A stretch of 64,000 bases of DNA from Caprimulgus europaeus (taxonomy: Eukaryota > Chordata > Aves > Caprimulgiformes > Caprimulgidae). The DNA lies in assembly GCA_907165065.1 (NCBI GenBank), contig OU015523.1:14507834-14571833 (forward strand). Direction: 5' to 3'. The translations under genes were made by a program, and so were the position numbers. The notes beneath the pieces are model-generated. The model was given only the letters and a program-made list of their open reading frames with translations. It made no database searches and was not told the origin of the DNA. Every line of letters begins with the position of its first letter. The first letter of the stretch is position 1. Of this stretch, positions 1 to 12,484 are shown one piece after another.

Positions 1-2330
1 CAGTGTCAATTTAGTTGAGCTGACACCAAAAAGAATTTGGATATAAAAGGCAAGCTGAAGCCAGAAGCACATTGGGCAAGGCAACCTCCAATTATCTAAG
101 AAGAAAATTACCCCATGCAAATCTGTTTTCTAAGGGTCTGGTTTCTTAGCAGAACTTTTCACTATGAGGTTTCTGTGCAGAACAGTAACAGAACAACAAT
201 GTGCAGAAGAACAATGACATACCAAACGCCAGTACGTTTAGCCCAGACATTACCATCGTATCATTCTTGTAACAGAAGAGAAATGTCAGTGCCCAGATGT
301 GTCTTTGGACTATACTGTCTTTTAAAGCACCGTTAGTGCAATTAGGCACATTTGATGGACTATTGGAGGACGTGACCCACCAGTGACTAGGCAGAACAGA
401 CAATCCATAACTTACACACAATGAAGAGTAGATTAATAATGCTATACCTACTGCTGCACATGCTCTGGAACATCGACAAGGAAATTCAATGGTGAAACAG
501 GGTGGCTACTTGGGAAGCCTGGGAAGGGAGAACTGTGCAGTTCAGAAGGAAAGTTCAGCTTCTAGTTGATTTTGTTACTTTTATACATCTATGAATGTAG
601 CTTTATTAAATAATTTTATACACTCTTTCTTTGGCCTCTCTGCTTTTCCTCTTCCTCCATTTGACATGTATTGTAACAAACAAACCAAAAAAATAAAAGT
701 CAAAGGTAGCCAGCCTTGTATCCAACTGCTAAGGTGGACTTTTACTAGGCTCTAAGAAATCTTAAGGACCACAAGTACGACAACAGTTGTCCCTTACTAC
801 CTGCTGCAATGGTGGAACTATAGAGTAGAAGGAACATTAGCCTCTGAAGTGTATCTACATTTCACTGTCTAGAACATGTGGAAGCTGCAGTGCAGAAAAC
901 AAGACCCAAAACAACAAAAAAAAAAGACAAGAGACTCCAGGATAAAGCGACAGGCTCTGCCCATGCCTATGACCCTAGAGGCAGACTTCCTTTTCATTCC
1001 TCTCCTCCCTTTAAAATGGTGTTTAGATGAGTCACTAAAACTCTTCAGCTTCTTTAGCTGATAATGCAGCTGCTTCAATTGTCTGTTGTCACACTAACTT
1101 GTTAAAGGTGTGTCAGATAGCCCCGAATTCTGACCAGGGAGAATATGGGAAAGGAGACTGGCTGATATTCCTGAATAATCCATGCTGTTCTTGCATAACA
1201 AGTGCTCCTTGCACAGAAGCACATCTTCCTTCTACAATTCTATTCATGAGGAAATGGTGAAAGATCTGGCATGGCATATGAATGCAGATATACTCTACAG
1301 TAACAAAGCAAGTATCCCATTCTGAGATAGGGGACATTTCATTTTGCAGACTGTCAGCACCTGGAGAATGTTAAAAATGTGACAGTAATTTACAGAATAA
1401 ATTAAACCATGGAGGTCCCAAGTTAGAAATCAGTGAGTCTCTTGTCAAACATATCTTCACTAAAATTTGATGCTAATCTTAGTGCACCTCTATGTAGCAA
1501 CTCACATAACCATCTTTGTGGGGTCTGTCCTGTCCGCTACATGAGCTGGAATACCTAAGACAACAGTATGATTTATAAACAGAATGAATCTCTCAATTTT
1601 ATTGTCCTTGGTTGCAAGAGTTTAAGTCATACCCTTAACATTTGAATGCCAATTTTCTATTGCACTTTACTTGTGAGTGGGTGTTTTTGGTGCTATACAG
1701 TCTACATAAAATGAATCAGCACGTAAGAAAATGCAACACCTATTATAATGTGTTTCATAAACATCCAGCCCATGGCTCATGTGTGCTGCGTAGCACAGTT
1801 GTTATTATCCGCTAACAACATGTTCTAAACTAACATAATAAGTCCTACAGATCTCATTATTGTGAATTTTAAAAACAGTAGAGCAGGATTAAGAGGAATT
1901 TGCCAAGTTTCTGTTTCCTGTACCTGCAGAGGAAGAGGAAACCTGCAATTCTCTCACTGCAGTGAGAAGATGGTATCAAGAACAGCACTAAAACAAGGCC
2001 AAACAAAAGGGATCACAACTATTTTCCTAAAGAATAATACCCTATGTATATTGCTCTCAAATTAAAACTGAGATCCGTGATTAAGTGATGACTACCTGTT
2101 AGTTGTGTGGTCCAGTTTCCAGCCTGCATGACAAAAGACAGCAAAAAAGCACATAGACCTACATACATATCTCAGTTTATTCCTTTCTATTATTTGACAG
2201 CCAAACTAATGTCAGATGAGGAATCCAGAAGGCCATCCATGGTGAGATAGAGTATAACCCAAGTTTAAGACAGGAAGGAAGTGACAACAGATAAACATAG
2301 GATGACCGTGAAAAGAAGGTTTACAATATA
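1..2330. other. Noncoding DNA, no gene recognised
   Basis: The reading frames here are short (under 95 codons), lack recognisable domains and overlap on opposite strands, as expected by chance in AT-rich DNA. A 28-nt minus-strand segment at 2096-2123 has a very good pyrimidine tract and AG before it, but only a mediocre GTAGTC donor after it. I do not call it an exon. No repeat family was recognised in this stretch. Confidence 0.6.
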
Positions 2331-2405
2331 GTTCTTTTATGCAACAGTATGAGATACAAACACCAATTATTCCCATTTTCTAGATGAGGAAACAAAAAGC
2401 TCTGA
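2331..2405 (-). repeat. Probable MIR-type SINE fragment
   Basis: The stretch around 2364-2396 reads like the reverse complement of the conserved MIR segment: a run ending in 'cccatttt', then 'agatgaggaaac'. MIR is an ancient tRNA-derived SINE found across amniotes. Only about 70 bases are recognisable and neither the tRNA-like head nor the tail is clear, so the limits are approximate. A chance match is possible but unlikely over this length. Confidence 0.4.
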
Positions 2406-5400
2406 TCTACATCATAAAATATATCAAGGGACTCATGCTGAATATACACAATTATGTCATACTTGGGTTTCTATTCATTTTATCACATTTACCCTCAGTA
2501 CCTGACAACTAGTACTTTCCTTTCTTCAGCTAAAGAAGTCAACAACAATAGAAAACACCGGAGCATTTATCTGGAGCATTGTTCAACTGCATATCTACCA
2601 TGTCCACATCACATCCCATTGCAGACCATACAGACAGGCTCAATAGCATGTCCCTGACACTAGCCAGGGCAGTTATGTACTGAATCTGTGAGCAAGGCAA
2701 ATGAAGAGTCTTGTTGCCTTTCATTAAATCTTGCCAGTTGCTGGCAAACCACTGGCTGGGGATTTTCTGAGCAAGGGGTTATATTCATATCTTTGTTTAA
2801 AAAAGCCCTTGATGGACTTTTCTTTCATGAGTGTATCTGATTTGCTTAGTAGGCATATTTCCTTCTGCTTTTTCTTCATCTCCAGTTAATGACTTCTACT
2901 GTCAATATTTGCACTGTGTGTCTAAAGAAGATTTTCTAGAGCTGCAGAACAGAGATCTCTGATACAAACAGAAGGAATAAACTGGTCTATAGATCACTCC
3001 TCCTGGGCTAAACCAGCATAAAGTAGAGTGTAAACAGATCTCATGACAATGGCAGATCTGCTCCTGTCTCACGATGAAGATTTCAACAGATTATAACAAT
3101 GCTACAGCTTTGCAGTTTGTTTAAAAAGATTTATAACATACTAACTCCCTTTTACAAGAGCAAAGAGATGCTTAATCTGAGCCAAGAGGCACAAACTGGG
3201 TAGATATAAACGTGAAATGGTCTGAATTTGACAGTCAGACTTGCAGTGTGACTGCATCTGCTGCTTGGATTCTGCCTAAATAGGCCAAGATCAAGGTTGC
3301 AAAGATTGATTTGATTATGAACCCTCAAAGTAAACAAGACCCAGAAATCAAAGCTCATAATAAAATTATCCCATGAAGTCATATTTCCACACTGCAATGC
3401 ACATGACGTGTGCATGCACACAGACACACACATTCACACTCAAATCTGTGCTATCCCCTGCATTTATATGTTGCACCATTGCAAATATACTCTGAAAGAA
3501 CGTAATTGCTAGAGGAAAATAACACCCATTGGTGTACAGACAACCTGTGCTGCTCTTCCCCTTTCTAATCAGAAAACACTGATTCTCACCTACTTGCCTC
3601 ACCTCCCTGCCCCTTTTACCAATGAGGAACTCACCTTACATCTCTACAATGCTTCCCTTGGCCAAGTCTGCAAGCCCAGGCAACCCAGCCTCCATTGTAG
3701 GCAGCAAAGGCAGAGAGCTCAGCTCAGAGTTTGCCATGTTCAGTGCATGTCACATAACACAAGCAACCTGCTAACGAGCTGCTATGTGCTCTCTCAAAGT
3801 CACAGCTGCCAGCAACAATTGAGCAAGTGCAGCCTAGCTTTTCAGGATTCCTGCCTGTTGCCCAGGAACCACACAAAGCACTGGAGATTTTAAACAGGTG
3901 CAAACAGTGCTTTTCTCCCCATCCCTTGTCCTCCAGCACATCAGACTGTACAGCCTCTGCAATGGAAATGCAAAAAAGAACCAGAAAGCAGCAAATGAAC
4001 TTTTAAAATGCGATCAGAGTTCCTACCAATAAAGAGACACACTTATGAGAAAAACGGCTTGTACGCAGCACTATAAGCAGGTGCTGAAAGGCTTGGTCAG
4101 GCTTGCCTTTGAGAAGGCCTGCTTTTTCAGAAATATGCAACTGTATTATAATTCTAGGTTACACATTTTTCTAAATTTGTCAGTATTTCTCACCTGCAAA
4201 ATATTTTGTTAATGTCAGAAGTAATGTTTCAGAACACGCAATGATTCAGAACATGTCATGAGCACCAAAAATAAATGAAAAGGGTGCATTTTAAAGCTTC
4301 CTTTTAAAATAATTCTGCAGCTGTATAGGAATTTTTAATGCTCAAAACCATCTGTCAAATAAGTGTATTTATGGGCATCATATAAATCACGCAATTATTT
4401 AATTTTATGTATGTATAGAAAATATATACGTACCATATGTTTAGAGCCCATTGCTTAACATTCTAATCTTGTACATACACAGCTCAGTGCATAGGTGGTA
4501 CCGTAGGTAGACAGAAAAGGTATTTCCTGAACTGAAAATCTGTGAGGCAATTTTTAACAGGCTCATTAAAAAAGACTGCAATAACTCCAGAATGGTTTGT
4601 TTTGTCAATATTGCCTACACTGTGTTAAGGTCATCAGTACGAGATTGTTATTAGACGTGTTCCCACGTTGGTAATCAGGCAAATTCCTGTTAATTTCAGG
4701 CAGAATCTTGCCTGAATTGGAAGGGAGCAGGAACTAGTTAAGGCCATTAACCAGATGGTCATTAGGATCTGGTGCTCTGATGTTATGAGCAACTACTAGT
4801 CTGGTGTCTACCTGCTACTTACAAACCCACTCTCAAGAGCAGGCAGAGGTCAAGCCTTGAGCAAGACTCTGTCTCTGTTCTTTCAGAAATGTTACAATGC
4901 TGACATGCATACTAAGGGCTTCTGTCTGCAATGAAATTGCTCAGATAGGTTGTACCTTCCCTTTTAGATTCAGCTTTCCATTTGGATGGCAGGCTGAAAG
5001 GCTAAAGGGTTCTCTTGTACAGACGCCAACAAAAACAAAGGTAAACTTAGAATTTTCATTAACTGTAAATTACAAGAGCAAACAGAAATAAGGATTGATG
5101 TGAGCAACAGGGAATGCTAAAGCTTCACCAAATGTAATGTGTAATGCCTCAACCCAAACATATTTTGGGATGGCTGCCAAGAAGATGGGTATAAATGTGG
5201 GAGGCTTAGTAGAGTACAGTTTGAGCTAAAATGTGTAAAGTTTTCACTTGTGCTAAGGAAACATTCGTAGCTAGGTAAAAACAAGGCCTTATGAAAAATC
5301 CAAGTTTGCATCTTATCTAAATTTCCCTGGGCAAAGCAACTGCTCTCTTCCTAAACTGATCCTTGAGATAGCTGGTGGCAGCATGTAATTATTGTGGGTA

Positions 5401-7570
5401 GTACTGCCACGGGTTAGGCACTAGCTGAATATTGTAAAGTCTAGAGGTGTCTTATGCAGCATTAAATGGTTTGAGGCTTTCATCTAAACCTGAATTGGAA
5501 TTAGTCATTATAATGCTTTTGCCTTTTGTTGGTCCAACAATACCTGTACAAGGCAGAAATGTCAGCTGTCTAACAAGCTTTCATGTGCTATCTCACCTTA
5601 TGCTGTTATCTGTTAGATCTTTTGATCCAGAATCTCCTAGTAGTGAAAGATGCAACATCCCAAACCATCAGAGTTTCTCCAGCAAAGAATTACATCGTCC
5701 TGCATGTTGTCAAGGCTGTAGTGGAAAGCGCGGTAAATAATGCAAATAATCTCTCTTCACTGCTAAAAATCCCCCAGCATGAAAAGACCAACGTGGTTGA
5801 GTTTTGCTTTATCTACTGTCAGAGCTGTGCCTCAACACTAAGAGTATAAGGTGCTTGACTGGAAGGCTAGTTCATGAACTAGGACTTCAGTTTACTTTCC
5901 ATTGGATAAACAATGGATGATTCCAGCAAAGGCAAGAGGCTGGAGAGTAAAAGGCTATAAATTCTATAGAAATGTTCCAAACAGGCTCATTTCTCAGCTT
6001 TTTTTTAGGCTCCTTTCTTCTTGAGTTGATAGACTGATTCTTTCAGAAAAAATTGTCAACAGCAGTAAATCTTCTTACCTATTTTTTCTGCATAGGCTTC
6101 AGAAAGCACACACAGTGACGAAGCTCCAAGAAGCCATTTTACTGACTACCACTTCAGCTTTATTCGTGTGATTGGTTCCAAGATCACGAGACAGTAAGAC
6201 AAGTTACTTCATGTTTCTCTATGTTAAGTGCAGGGTACATCCTTCCCTCTCTGTGTCTGAGATGATAAAGCATCTGCAGCTGACAGATACAGACAAGCTT
6301 TTGATTCTCCTTCATGCACCTCTAGTTCTACAGATGTGGAAGTATGAAGTGCCTATTGACAACACAGTACAGGAACCGTACTGACAATAGCCAATGTATC
6401 CCATTACTCGGCAGATAAACATGATGCTCTGGTAAAGAGATGGTGACAGAAGAAACTTCTCCCGTCTAAAAGCGAATTAAAATCTCAAAAGACACTGTTC
6501 ACTCATTCCATTGCTCACCATGTAGATCTATTCAGCTAGCAGGACCAAAGGTGACAAGTAACCCTAGCAATACGTACACATAATGCTACTTTTGTCACCA
6601 GAAGTAATAATACAGCCTCCATTGGTAGGAGAGACTGTCTTGCCTCTTGGTGTAAAATATCTCCCCTAAGGCTAACACTGGCACAAGAATGGTGGGAGTA
6701 CTTAGGAAGGACTGTAAGGCAAATGCAGCTCAGATTTGTCTCCACGGTTGCCAGTGACTAAGTGGCAGGCAAAGACATTTCTTAAGTTGTCCAAGAACAG
6801 AAAGTACACAGAGTGCAATGGAGTTTAATGAAAACAGTGGTTCAAAAGACTCTATTTAAACTCTAAGTAAGGATCCTAGAGATTGTGGAACAGGCCAGGA
6901 CTTACTATTTTGGCAACAATCTCAGGGTGAAGTTATCCTCTCCATAAACTGAAACTTTCCTTCAAATTACATCAAGTGTGTGCACCTCAGCAAAGCTTAG
7001 AGTAGTCTGAAAGCAGAATGTATCCTTTTCTGCAATGGCTTCTGTAAAATAAGAAACTGGATTAACCATAGTCTTCACTGGTGCCAGCCAGACCACAAAG
7101 TGTACCATCAACACTCTGCTGTAAGGTAAAAGCTATTGTAATTTTAAAAGAATACCCATTATACCCATCCTGCCCCAGAAGTGCTATAACCTGACTTCAG
7201 ATTTCTTATAAACTATGTCTTCTGGCACTCCCAAATAATACCAGAATAAGAAACATCAAATTACTTTGTAGGAGATATTTACAAAACTCTGTGATATTCC
7301 AAGCAGATACAAGCAAATATTATTATTCTGAATAGCACTACATGCTGCCCTCCATCCACAGCACCATGCAGGCTGTCATTTTTGTAGTTAGGATGTGTTT
7401 TGCAGAAAGACTTAACTGTTCTTTCAAGTGCACTGTACTGCTACTTGTTGTCACAATTATTTATAACTAGGGACATCCATCTCCTACTAACCTTCTGTTT
7501 TTGTCCAATATACAGGAAATACTATTTGGAGGGTTCTTACATTTATAAGAATTTCAACTCAATATTTCTC
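2406..7570. other. Noncoding DNA, no gene recognised
   Basis: No convincing coding signal is present. ORFs of up to 99 codons (for example 3594-3893 on plus and 5447-5740 on plus) have no domain signature and are crossed by ORFs on the other strand or in other frames. The interval 4590-4800 has a homeodomain-site-rich, non-repetitive look and may be a conserved noncoding element; this cannot be decided without an alignment. No simple repeat longer than about 15 bases was noticed. Confidence 0.55.
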
Positions 7571-7640
7571 AGCCAGATTCTGCCCTCTGTTTTTGATTGC
7601 AACCCCAGCCAAGTCAATGATGGCATTCAGTCGTCCTCAC
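7571..7640 (+). repeat. Probable half of an old palindromic amniote repeat
   Basis: The sequence 'cagattctgccctc' is followed about 30 bases later by 'agtcaatga'. This is the layout of an ancient palindromic interspersed repeat seen widely in bird, crocodile and turtle DNA (recalled from general knowledge; I give no family name). Only one arm and the centre are recognisable. The related copy at 9708-9789 keeps both arms. Confidence 0.35.
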
Positions 7641-7864
7641 TATTGCATAGTATGTGTGTATAAAAACTTAGTTTTGATAAAAGATCAGGATAGCCAGTGA
7701 AGATGTTCAGCTGAAGAACTGCTTTTTCAAGGGACTTGTAAACGTGACATTAGGTGGTTTTCTCCTTTAAGCTGTATCATAAAGTACTGTAGCTTTCTTT
7801 AGCACAGAGAAGCAGTGGAATAGCACATGAACCACTCAATGCCAAGAAATAATCTACCTCTAGC

Positions 7865-8035
7865 TAAAAAGTGAATTATCCTACAACCTGGAGAAAGTTA
7901 CTTAACTGTTCTGTGTTTCAGTTTTACCACCTATCAAATGGGGATAATGATACTTTGTAAAATCACTCTAAGGTTCTTTTAAAAAATATATTATCACTTG
8001 GAAACTTGTAAAGTGCATTGGCATTTCTAAAAAAA
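7865..8035 (+). repeat. MIR-type SINE fragment
   Basis: The order of motifs matches the MIR core in forward orientation: 'gttacttaact', then 'tttcagtttta', then 'caaatggggataatgat', then 'cttgtaaagtgcattgg' about 75 bases later. These correspond to the conserved core and 3' part of MIR. The 5' tRNA-like head is not recognisable. An internal expansion of A/T bases (about 7980-7992) separates core and tail. Confidence 0.65.
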
Positions 8036-9700
8036 ACCCCACTGAGAATACAGGGATAAGTATTGCTTTAAACGTTTGTTGCAATATGTTAATACAAGTC
8101 ATACCTTTCTTATGAGCACTTTACAATATTCTCAAGTGTTTATATGTACTGTTTAAGTGAATCAGCTACAATTACCATACTTCTAGCATACCAGATTTGA
8201 GGATACTACATGGTTTAAGTTTAAACCTGCAACTGATACAGCTGAAACACAAATCTTTTTGTGGACCTCAGTAAGAGATGGTCTGGGTCCTGTATTTTTT
8301 CCTAAGGCAGGCAACAGTCCTTCAGCTGAAGTATCATTGCCTTCTTTGAAACACACAATAATTAGGAAACTAAAAGAAAAAGATACGAGCATTGTGTCCT
8401 GCCTCCCCGACATTCTTTTCAGCACCTAGATGATACAAATGCCACAGAAGACTCACTCGTACTTTGAAGTGCAGGGAAATATATCATGGTAAGAGACTGA
8501 GTGTCATTCAAAGCATCCTTTGAAACTTCTTAACAACTGCAGCTGAGCTTTGTGTCTGGAGATGTTTTACTGATTAGTTTATTTTTCTGTACTTTTAGAG
8601 AAAAGCAAATTCATTACATGTTTAAAACTCAACATATTTTGCAGGCTTTAGATATTAAAATACTTCTACTTCTGAATGTTTATCCTGCTTAAATATGCAC
8701 TTTTAGGGTATAACCCAAAAGTGGCTGGACATATATATTGTAGGTCAAATGCCAAGTCCCCAATCAGTCAGTTACATTTCTTAGGGCAGGTATTTTAGAG
8801 CAGAAGAGAGCTTTTTCCTCAACTTCATATTACAAGAATGGATCACAGAATTTCTCAAATAATCAACAGTGCAGATGAGACAAAGCATGTAAAATACCAG
8901 GCCCAAAAGATTATGTTCTCTGGATGTTATTAACAATCAAAACCAAAAGATCAGAACTGGGGATGGCTCGCAAGTTTAGAGACAGCACTCATCATAAACC
9001 AAATGCTACCGTAGTTATATTACTGAAGGAGAAAAAAGTTGGGGAGATTCTACAGCCATTTCATCTTTAATAAGTATTTAATTCACTAACTTTGTAATAC
9101 AGAGAATTTCTATCCATCAAGTTATTCAATCATATTTATAACAGATAAAAATTTACAGCATTGTTAGCTACAGTCACCTTATCTCCAAGTAAAAATTACC
9201 TACGTATTTAAATACAAAGGCAGCAAACTGGATTTTCTTATTCTTATCAAGATCAGTGTAATACTTGAATGCAAATACAAGAGTTAGAGAAGAGTTATAA
9301 CAGTGTTCAATTCCCCCCATATCTAGGTATGATAAAGAAAGCAACACCAGAAATACAAGCAAAAGGGGGAAAAAAAAAAGGTCACCCAAATTAAAATAAT
9401 GTTAAAGAAAAGTATGGCCCTGAATTATGGTAGACCTGTGAGAAGAGATCACCAACTAGATGCGAGTGAGGTGTGATGGCCTCAAATGTTTAAAAGCACA
9501 GAGTGTGGAAGAGAGTGCAAGAGTGGGAATGTGCCCACACAGCTCATGTTAGACCTTCAAATGTCTCCAGCTCAAGTGTCTAATGTGAATGCGCAGAGAC
9601 ACAACCACTTCAAGCAGAACTTTTTACTGATTAAGTCACTACCACGAATCTCAATATGTTCCCTGCCATATTGGCAGCCTGTCCCCTTTTTCCTTTTAAC
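8036..9700. other. Noncoding DNA, no gene recognised
   Basis: Only chance-length ORFs lie here (the longest, 8183-8425 on minus, has 80 codons and no recognised domain). No tandem repeat or mobile element could be identified. The base composition is AT-rich and unremarkable. Confidence 0.55.
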
Positions 9701-9707
9701 TGTGGGC

Positions 9708-9789
9708 CAGATCCTCAGCTGGTATAAGTTGGCATCGCGTTTTGTTGCCTTCAGTGGAGTTAAGCCAATTGATGCCATCTGAGCATCTG
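9708..9789. repeat. Old inverted-repeat (hairpin) element
   Basis: Bases 9708-9733 pair with 9764-9789: the two 26-base arms match at 21 of 26 positions in inverted orientation, around a 30-base loop. The arms begin 'cagatcctcagctgg' and end 'catctgagcatctg'. The arm sequence resembles a palindromic interspersed repeat common in archosaurs and turtles, so this is probably a short nonautonomous element rather than a unique structural RNA. Preservation of both arms with partly different bases fits age or compensatory change. The overlapping minus-strand ORF of 108 codons (9572-9898) is taken to be chance. Confidence 0.6.
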
Positions 9790-11540
9790 ATATTATATTT
9801 CTGTAGCAGTTAAAAAATGATACAGTGGCATTAATTACTACATAGCCATGTCTCATAACCTCATGGCAGGGGTGGAAAGACTTCTCATTTAAAGTCACCA
9901 GTCAACATACAAAGTGGAAGGGTCAACTGGCATTCCAAGCAGAGTTTGATGGCTGTAAAGCTACTAGTCATTCCAAACACAGGAGAAACCATTTCTCATT
10001 TTCTTATGTGATTTAAATACTTAAATTTTTTAACTCAAAGGCATATAGTAGCTACACTATGTCCTTAAAGCACCACAAGCTATTGCATCAAATATGGAAT
10101 GGATCTGACATGCAGAAGAACGGGCAAACTGGGGCAGAGAAAATTTTGCTTAACCAAAAAGCCTGAGTCCCACTGCCAGCAGCAGATGCTAAGAGAAAGA
10201 GGGTAAGCACACCTTCATCTGGAAGCATTCTGCTACAGACTAACAGCACACCAGAGATGCAAACTGAAAAATCTCTCGCGTTATAGCTGCAAGTCAAAAT
10301 ATACCTGTACTTTTATTGTTAACTGTCCAGGAAAGCTTTCCAGTGATAACTATGTAGCATCATTCTCCATTGCAGGATGCAGAGGAATCAGAAATGGAAG
10401 GCAGTCGCCTTTCCAAGGTCCAGAGGGACAGTGGTGGCAGAACTCAGAACATTATCTTAGTCTTTCTGTATTTATGTTTTTGCTTTCTGCTTGGGTTTTG
10501 TTGTTGTGGAGGTTTGGGCTTTTTTTATGATAGGCCACTCTGCCCTGTAGACTAACTAGCTGTATTTCAAGAGCCAGTTGTAACAGGTCCTTTGGATTTC
10601 TGACACCACACTGAGAACCTTGCCTCAGAAACAGACATTCTACAACTTAAGAATAGAGAAGGTGGTCATTTTTTGGTTCAGCAAAGGGAGAACTGGAGCA
10701 TGGGACTCATTATGGACAACTGCACATTGGTTTGGACTACCCTTTACAAAGACCCCATACTCATAGTTTATACTCTTTGTGTAAAAAGCCCGTATGTTCC
10801 ATTTCTCTGCAGAAGGAAATAATCTTAACAGGAAAATCTTAACATCCAAATAAAACTCTTCTTCAATGAAATAACATTTTCTGCTTTCTACCCAACACAA
10901 AAAAGTGTAGGTTGGGACTCCAAAGAACAAGGGTGGGCTCAGACACTCAGATATCCAGTACAAATAACGAACACTTGCATCAACATTTTAGATGCAGCAA
11001 AATGTTCATTAACTCAATAAAGTTATTGAGCATTATTGTCTGTGTGTTTGATGAAGGAGTAAATGGGGAGTTATTCTGTGGCACTGAATCTATCTTGGCC
11101 TGCCTTCATTTTCATTCACTGCCCTTCCCAGCATTTTCTCTCATATAAAATTATCTCCTCAGCTCCTAAGTTAATTTTTTTTAAGCACTTCATACCCCCT
11201 GGACACTCAACACTGAGATCTTATTGAACATTAAATAAACAGATTCCCATCTTTGTCTTTAAATGGGTAAAATAAAAGTACTAACCCATCAGACAAAAAA
11301 AATACTTATTCTCCACCTACTTATTAGAATTTTCATGTTATTGCAGCATGCACACTCCTAACAAGCTTCTAAATGAGGGATTGGAAGTAAGCACACTCAT
11401 TCTACAAGTAAACGTAAAATAAATGGCCTTCTGTTGGCTGAAGCACATGTCCCAAAATGCAGATAGTTTGCTGTGGGTATAATGTAACTACCTGATAACA
11501 ACCTAAGGCCAAAACATGGGAAGATAAACCCTGGCTTGAC
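9790..11540. other. Noncoding DNA, no gene recognised
   Basis: The longest ORF is 107 codons on minus (10640-10963), without a domain, signal or homologue that I recognise. No splice-site pair with good scores flanks it. No mobile element or tandem repeat was noted. Confidence 0.55.
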
Positions 11541-11595
11541 TGACTTCAACAGGCGTTTTGCTTGCGTAAAGACAGACCATGAAATTCAGGGCTTT
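11541..11595 (+). repeat. Probable half of an old palindromic repeat
   Basis: The string 'tgacttcaacaggcgttttg' followed by 'cttgcgtaaagac' and 'gaaattcaggg' parallels the stretch at 13547-13600 ('tgacttcagtgg', 'ttttgcctcagta', 'agaatttgg'). The two stretches share their order and spacing, which points to a common dispersed repeat. Only one arm is visible here, and no family name can be assigned. Confidence 0.35.
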
Positions 11596-11908
11596 AGCCA
11601 CAAAAGAGCAGAGCTACTGAGAAACAGGAAACAAAGAAAGAATGAAAACAGCAAGACAAGGAAACATTAGAGAAGACAACATACTGGGGAAGGATAAGAG
11701 CAAACAGGAAAATGTAAGGGGATTAACAGGAAACAGGAGAAGCAACGGACACATATTGATTTGTTAAAGCTTTTATAGGATTTACTGCAAGTTTCTCTGC
11801 TCAATACGTGGTAGTATTTAACATGCTAAAAGGTGAGTATCTGAATCTACTTGTATTAACCAAGAAACACTGTCCTGGTTTGGGAGAGTTTCTGTAAGTG
11901 TAAGGGGT

Positions 11909-12400
11909 GTGGTTAGTAGGTCAAGAGAGGTTCTTCTTCCCCTTTACTCTGCCCTGGTGAGGCCACATCTGGAATATTGTGTCCAGTTCTGGGCCCCACA
12001 GTTCAAGAAGGACAGGGAACTGCTTGAGAGAGTCCAGCACAGAGTCACCAGGATGATTAAGGGAGTGGAGCATCTCCCTTATGAGGAAAGGCTGAGGGAG
12101 CTGGGCCTCTTTAGCTTGGAGAAGAGGAGGCTGAGGGGGGACCTGATTAATGTTTTTAAATATTTGAAGGGTGAGTGTCAGGAGGATGGGCCCAGGCTCT
12201 TCACAGTGGTGTCCAATGATAGGACAAGGGGTAATGGGTGTGAGCTGGAACACAGGAGGTTCCGCTTAAATTTGAGAAGGAACTTCTTTACGGTGAGGGT
12301 AACAGAGCACTGGGACAGGCTGCCCAGGGAGGGTGTGGAGTCTCCTTCTCTGGAGACATTCAAGACCCACCTGGATGTCTTCCTGTGTGAACTCATCTAG
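11909..12400 (+). pseudogene. C-terminal part of CR1 reverse transcriptase ORF
   Basis: The 163-codon frame covers the region after the polymerase palm of CR1 ORF2 (thumb and C-terminal part). Conserved blocks in order are '[14 protein letters not shown]' (near residue 14), '[15 protein letters not shown]', '[17 protein letters not shown]', '[13 protein letters not shown]', 'RTRGNG' and '[14 protein letters not shown]'. All are diagnostic of the CR1 family. The endonuclease domain and the catalytic YxDD-type motif lie upstream in the full element and are absent, so the product cannot be an active enzyme. The first ATG is incidental: homology begins at about residue 2-4 and no promoter is expected. 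No frameshift or stop interrupts the frame. It is transposon debris, not a host gene. Confidence 0.9.
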
Positions 12401-12484
12401 GTGTTCCTGCTCCGGCAGGGGGTTGGACTGGATGATCTTTCGAGGTCCCTTCCAATCCCTGACATTCTGTGATTCTGTGATTCT
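11909..12484 (+). mobile_element. 5'-truncated CR1 LINE, bird type
   Basis: This is the 3' end of a CR1 non-LTR retrotransposon. It starts inside the reverse transcriptase ORF, runs through its stop at 12398-12400 and continues into a short 3' UTR containing 'gggttggactggatgatct'. It ends in tandem copies of the octamer ATTCTGTG (about 12463-12483), the terminus typical of bird and reptile CR1; CR1 has no poly-A tail. The 5' truncation is the usual result of incomplete target-primed reverse transcription. The open reading frame and clean 3' end suggest one of the younger repeats here. The exact 5' junction is uncertain by about 10 bases, since CR1 does not leave a reliable target duplication. 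Confidence 0.95.

Noticed and set aside
2096..2123. 28-nt minus-strand microexon-like segment
   Set aside because: Excellent acceptor tract but a weak GTAGTC donor, no length divisible by three and no neighbouring exons in register.
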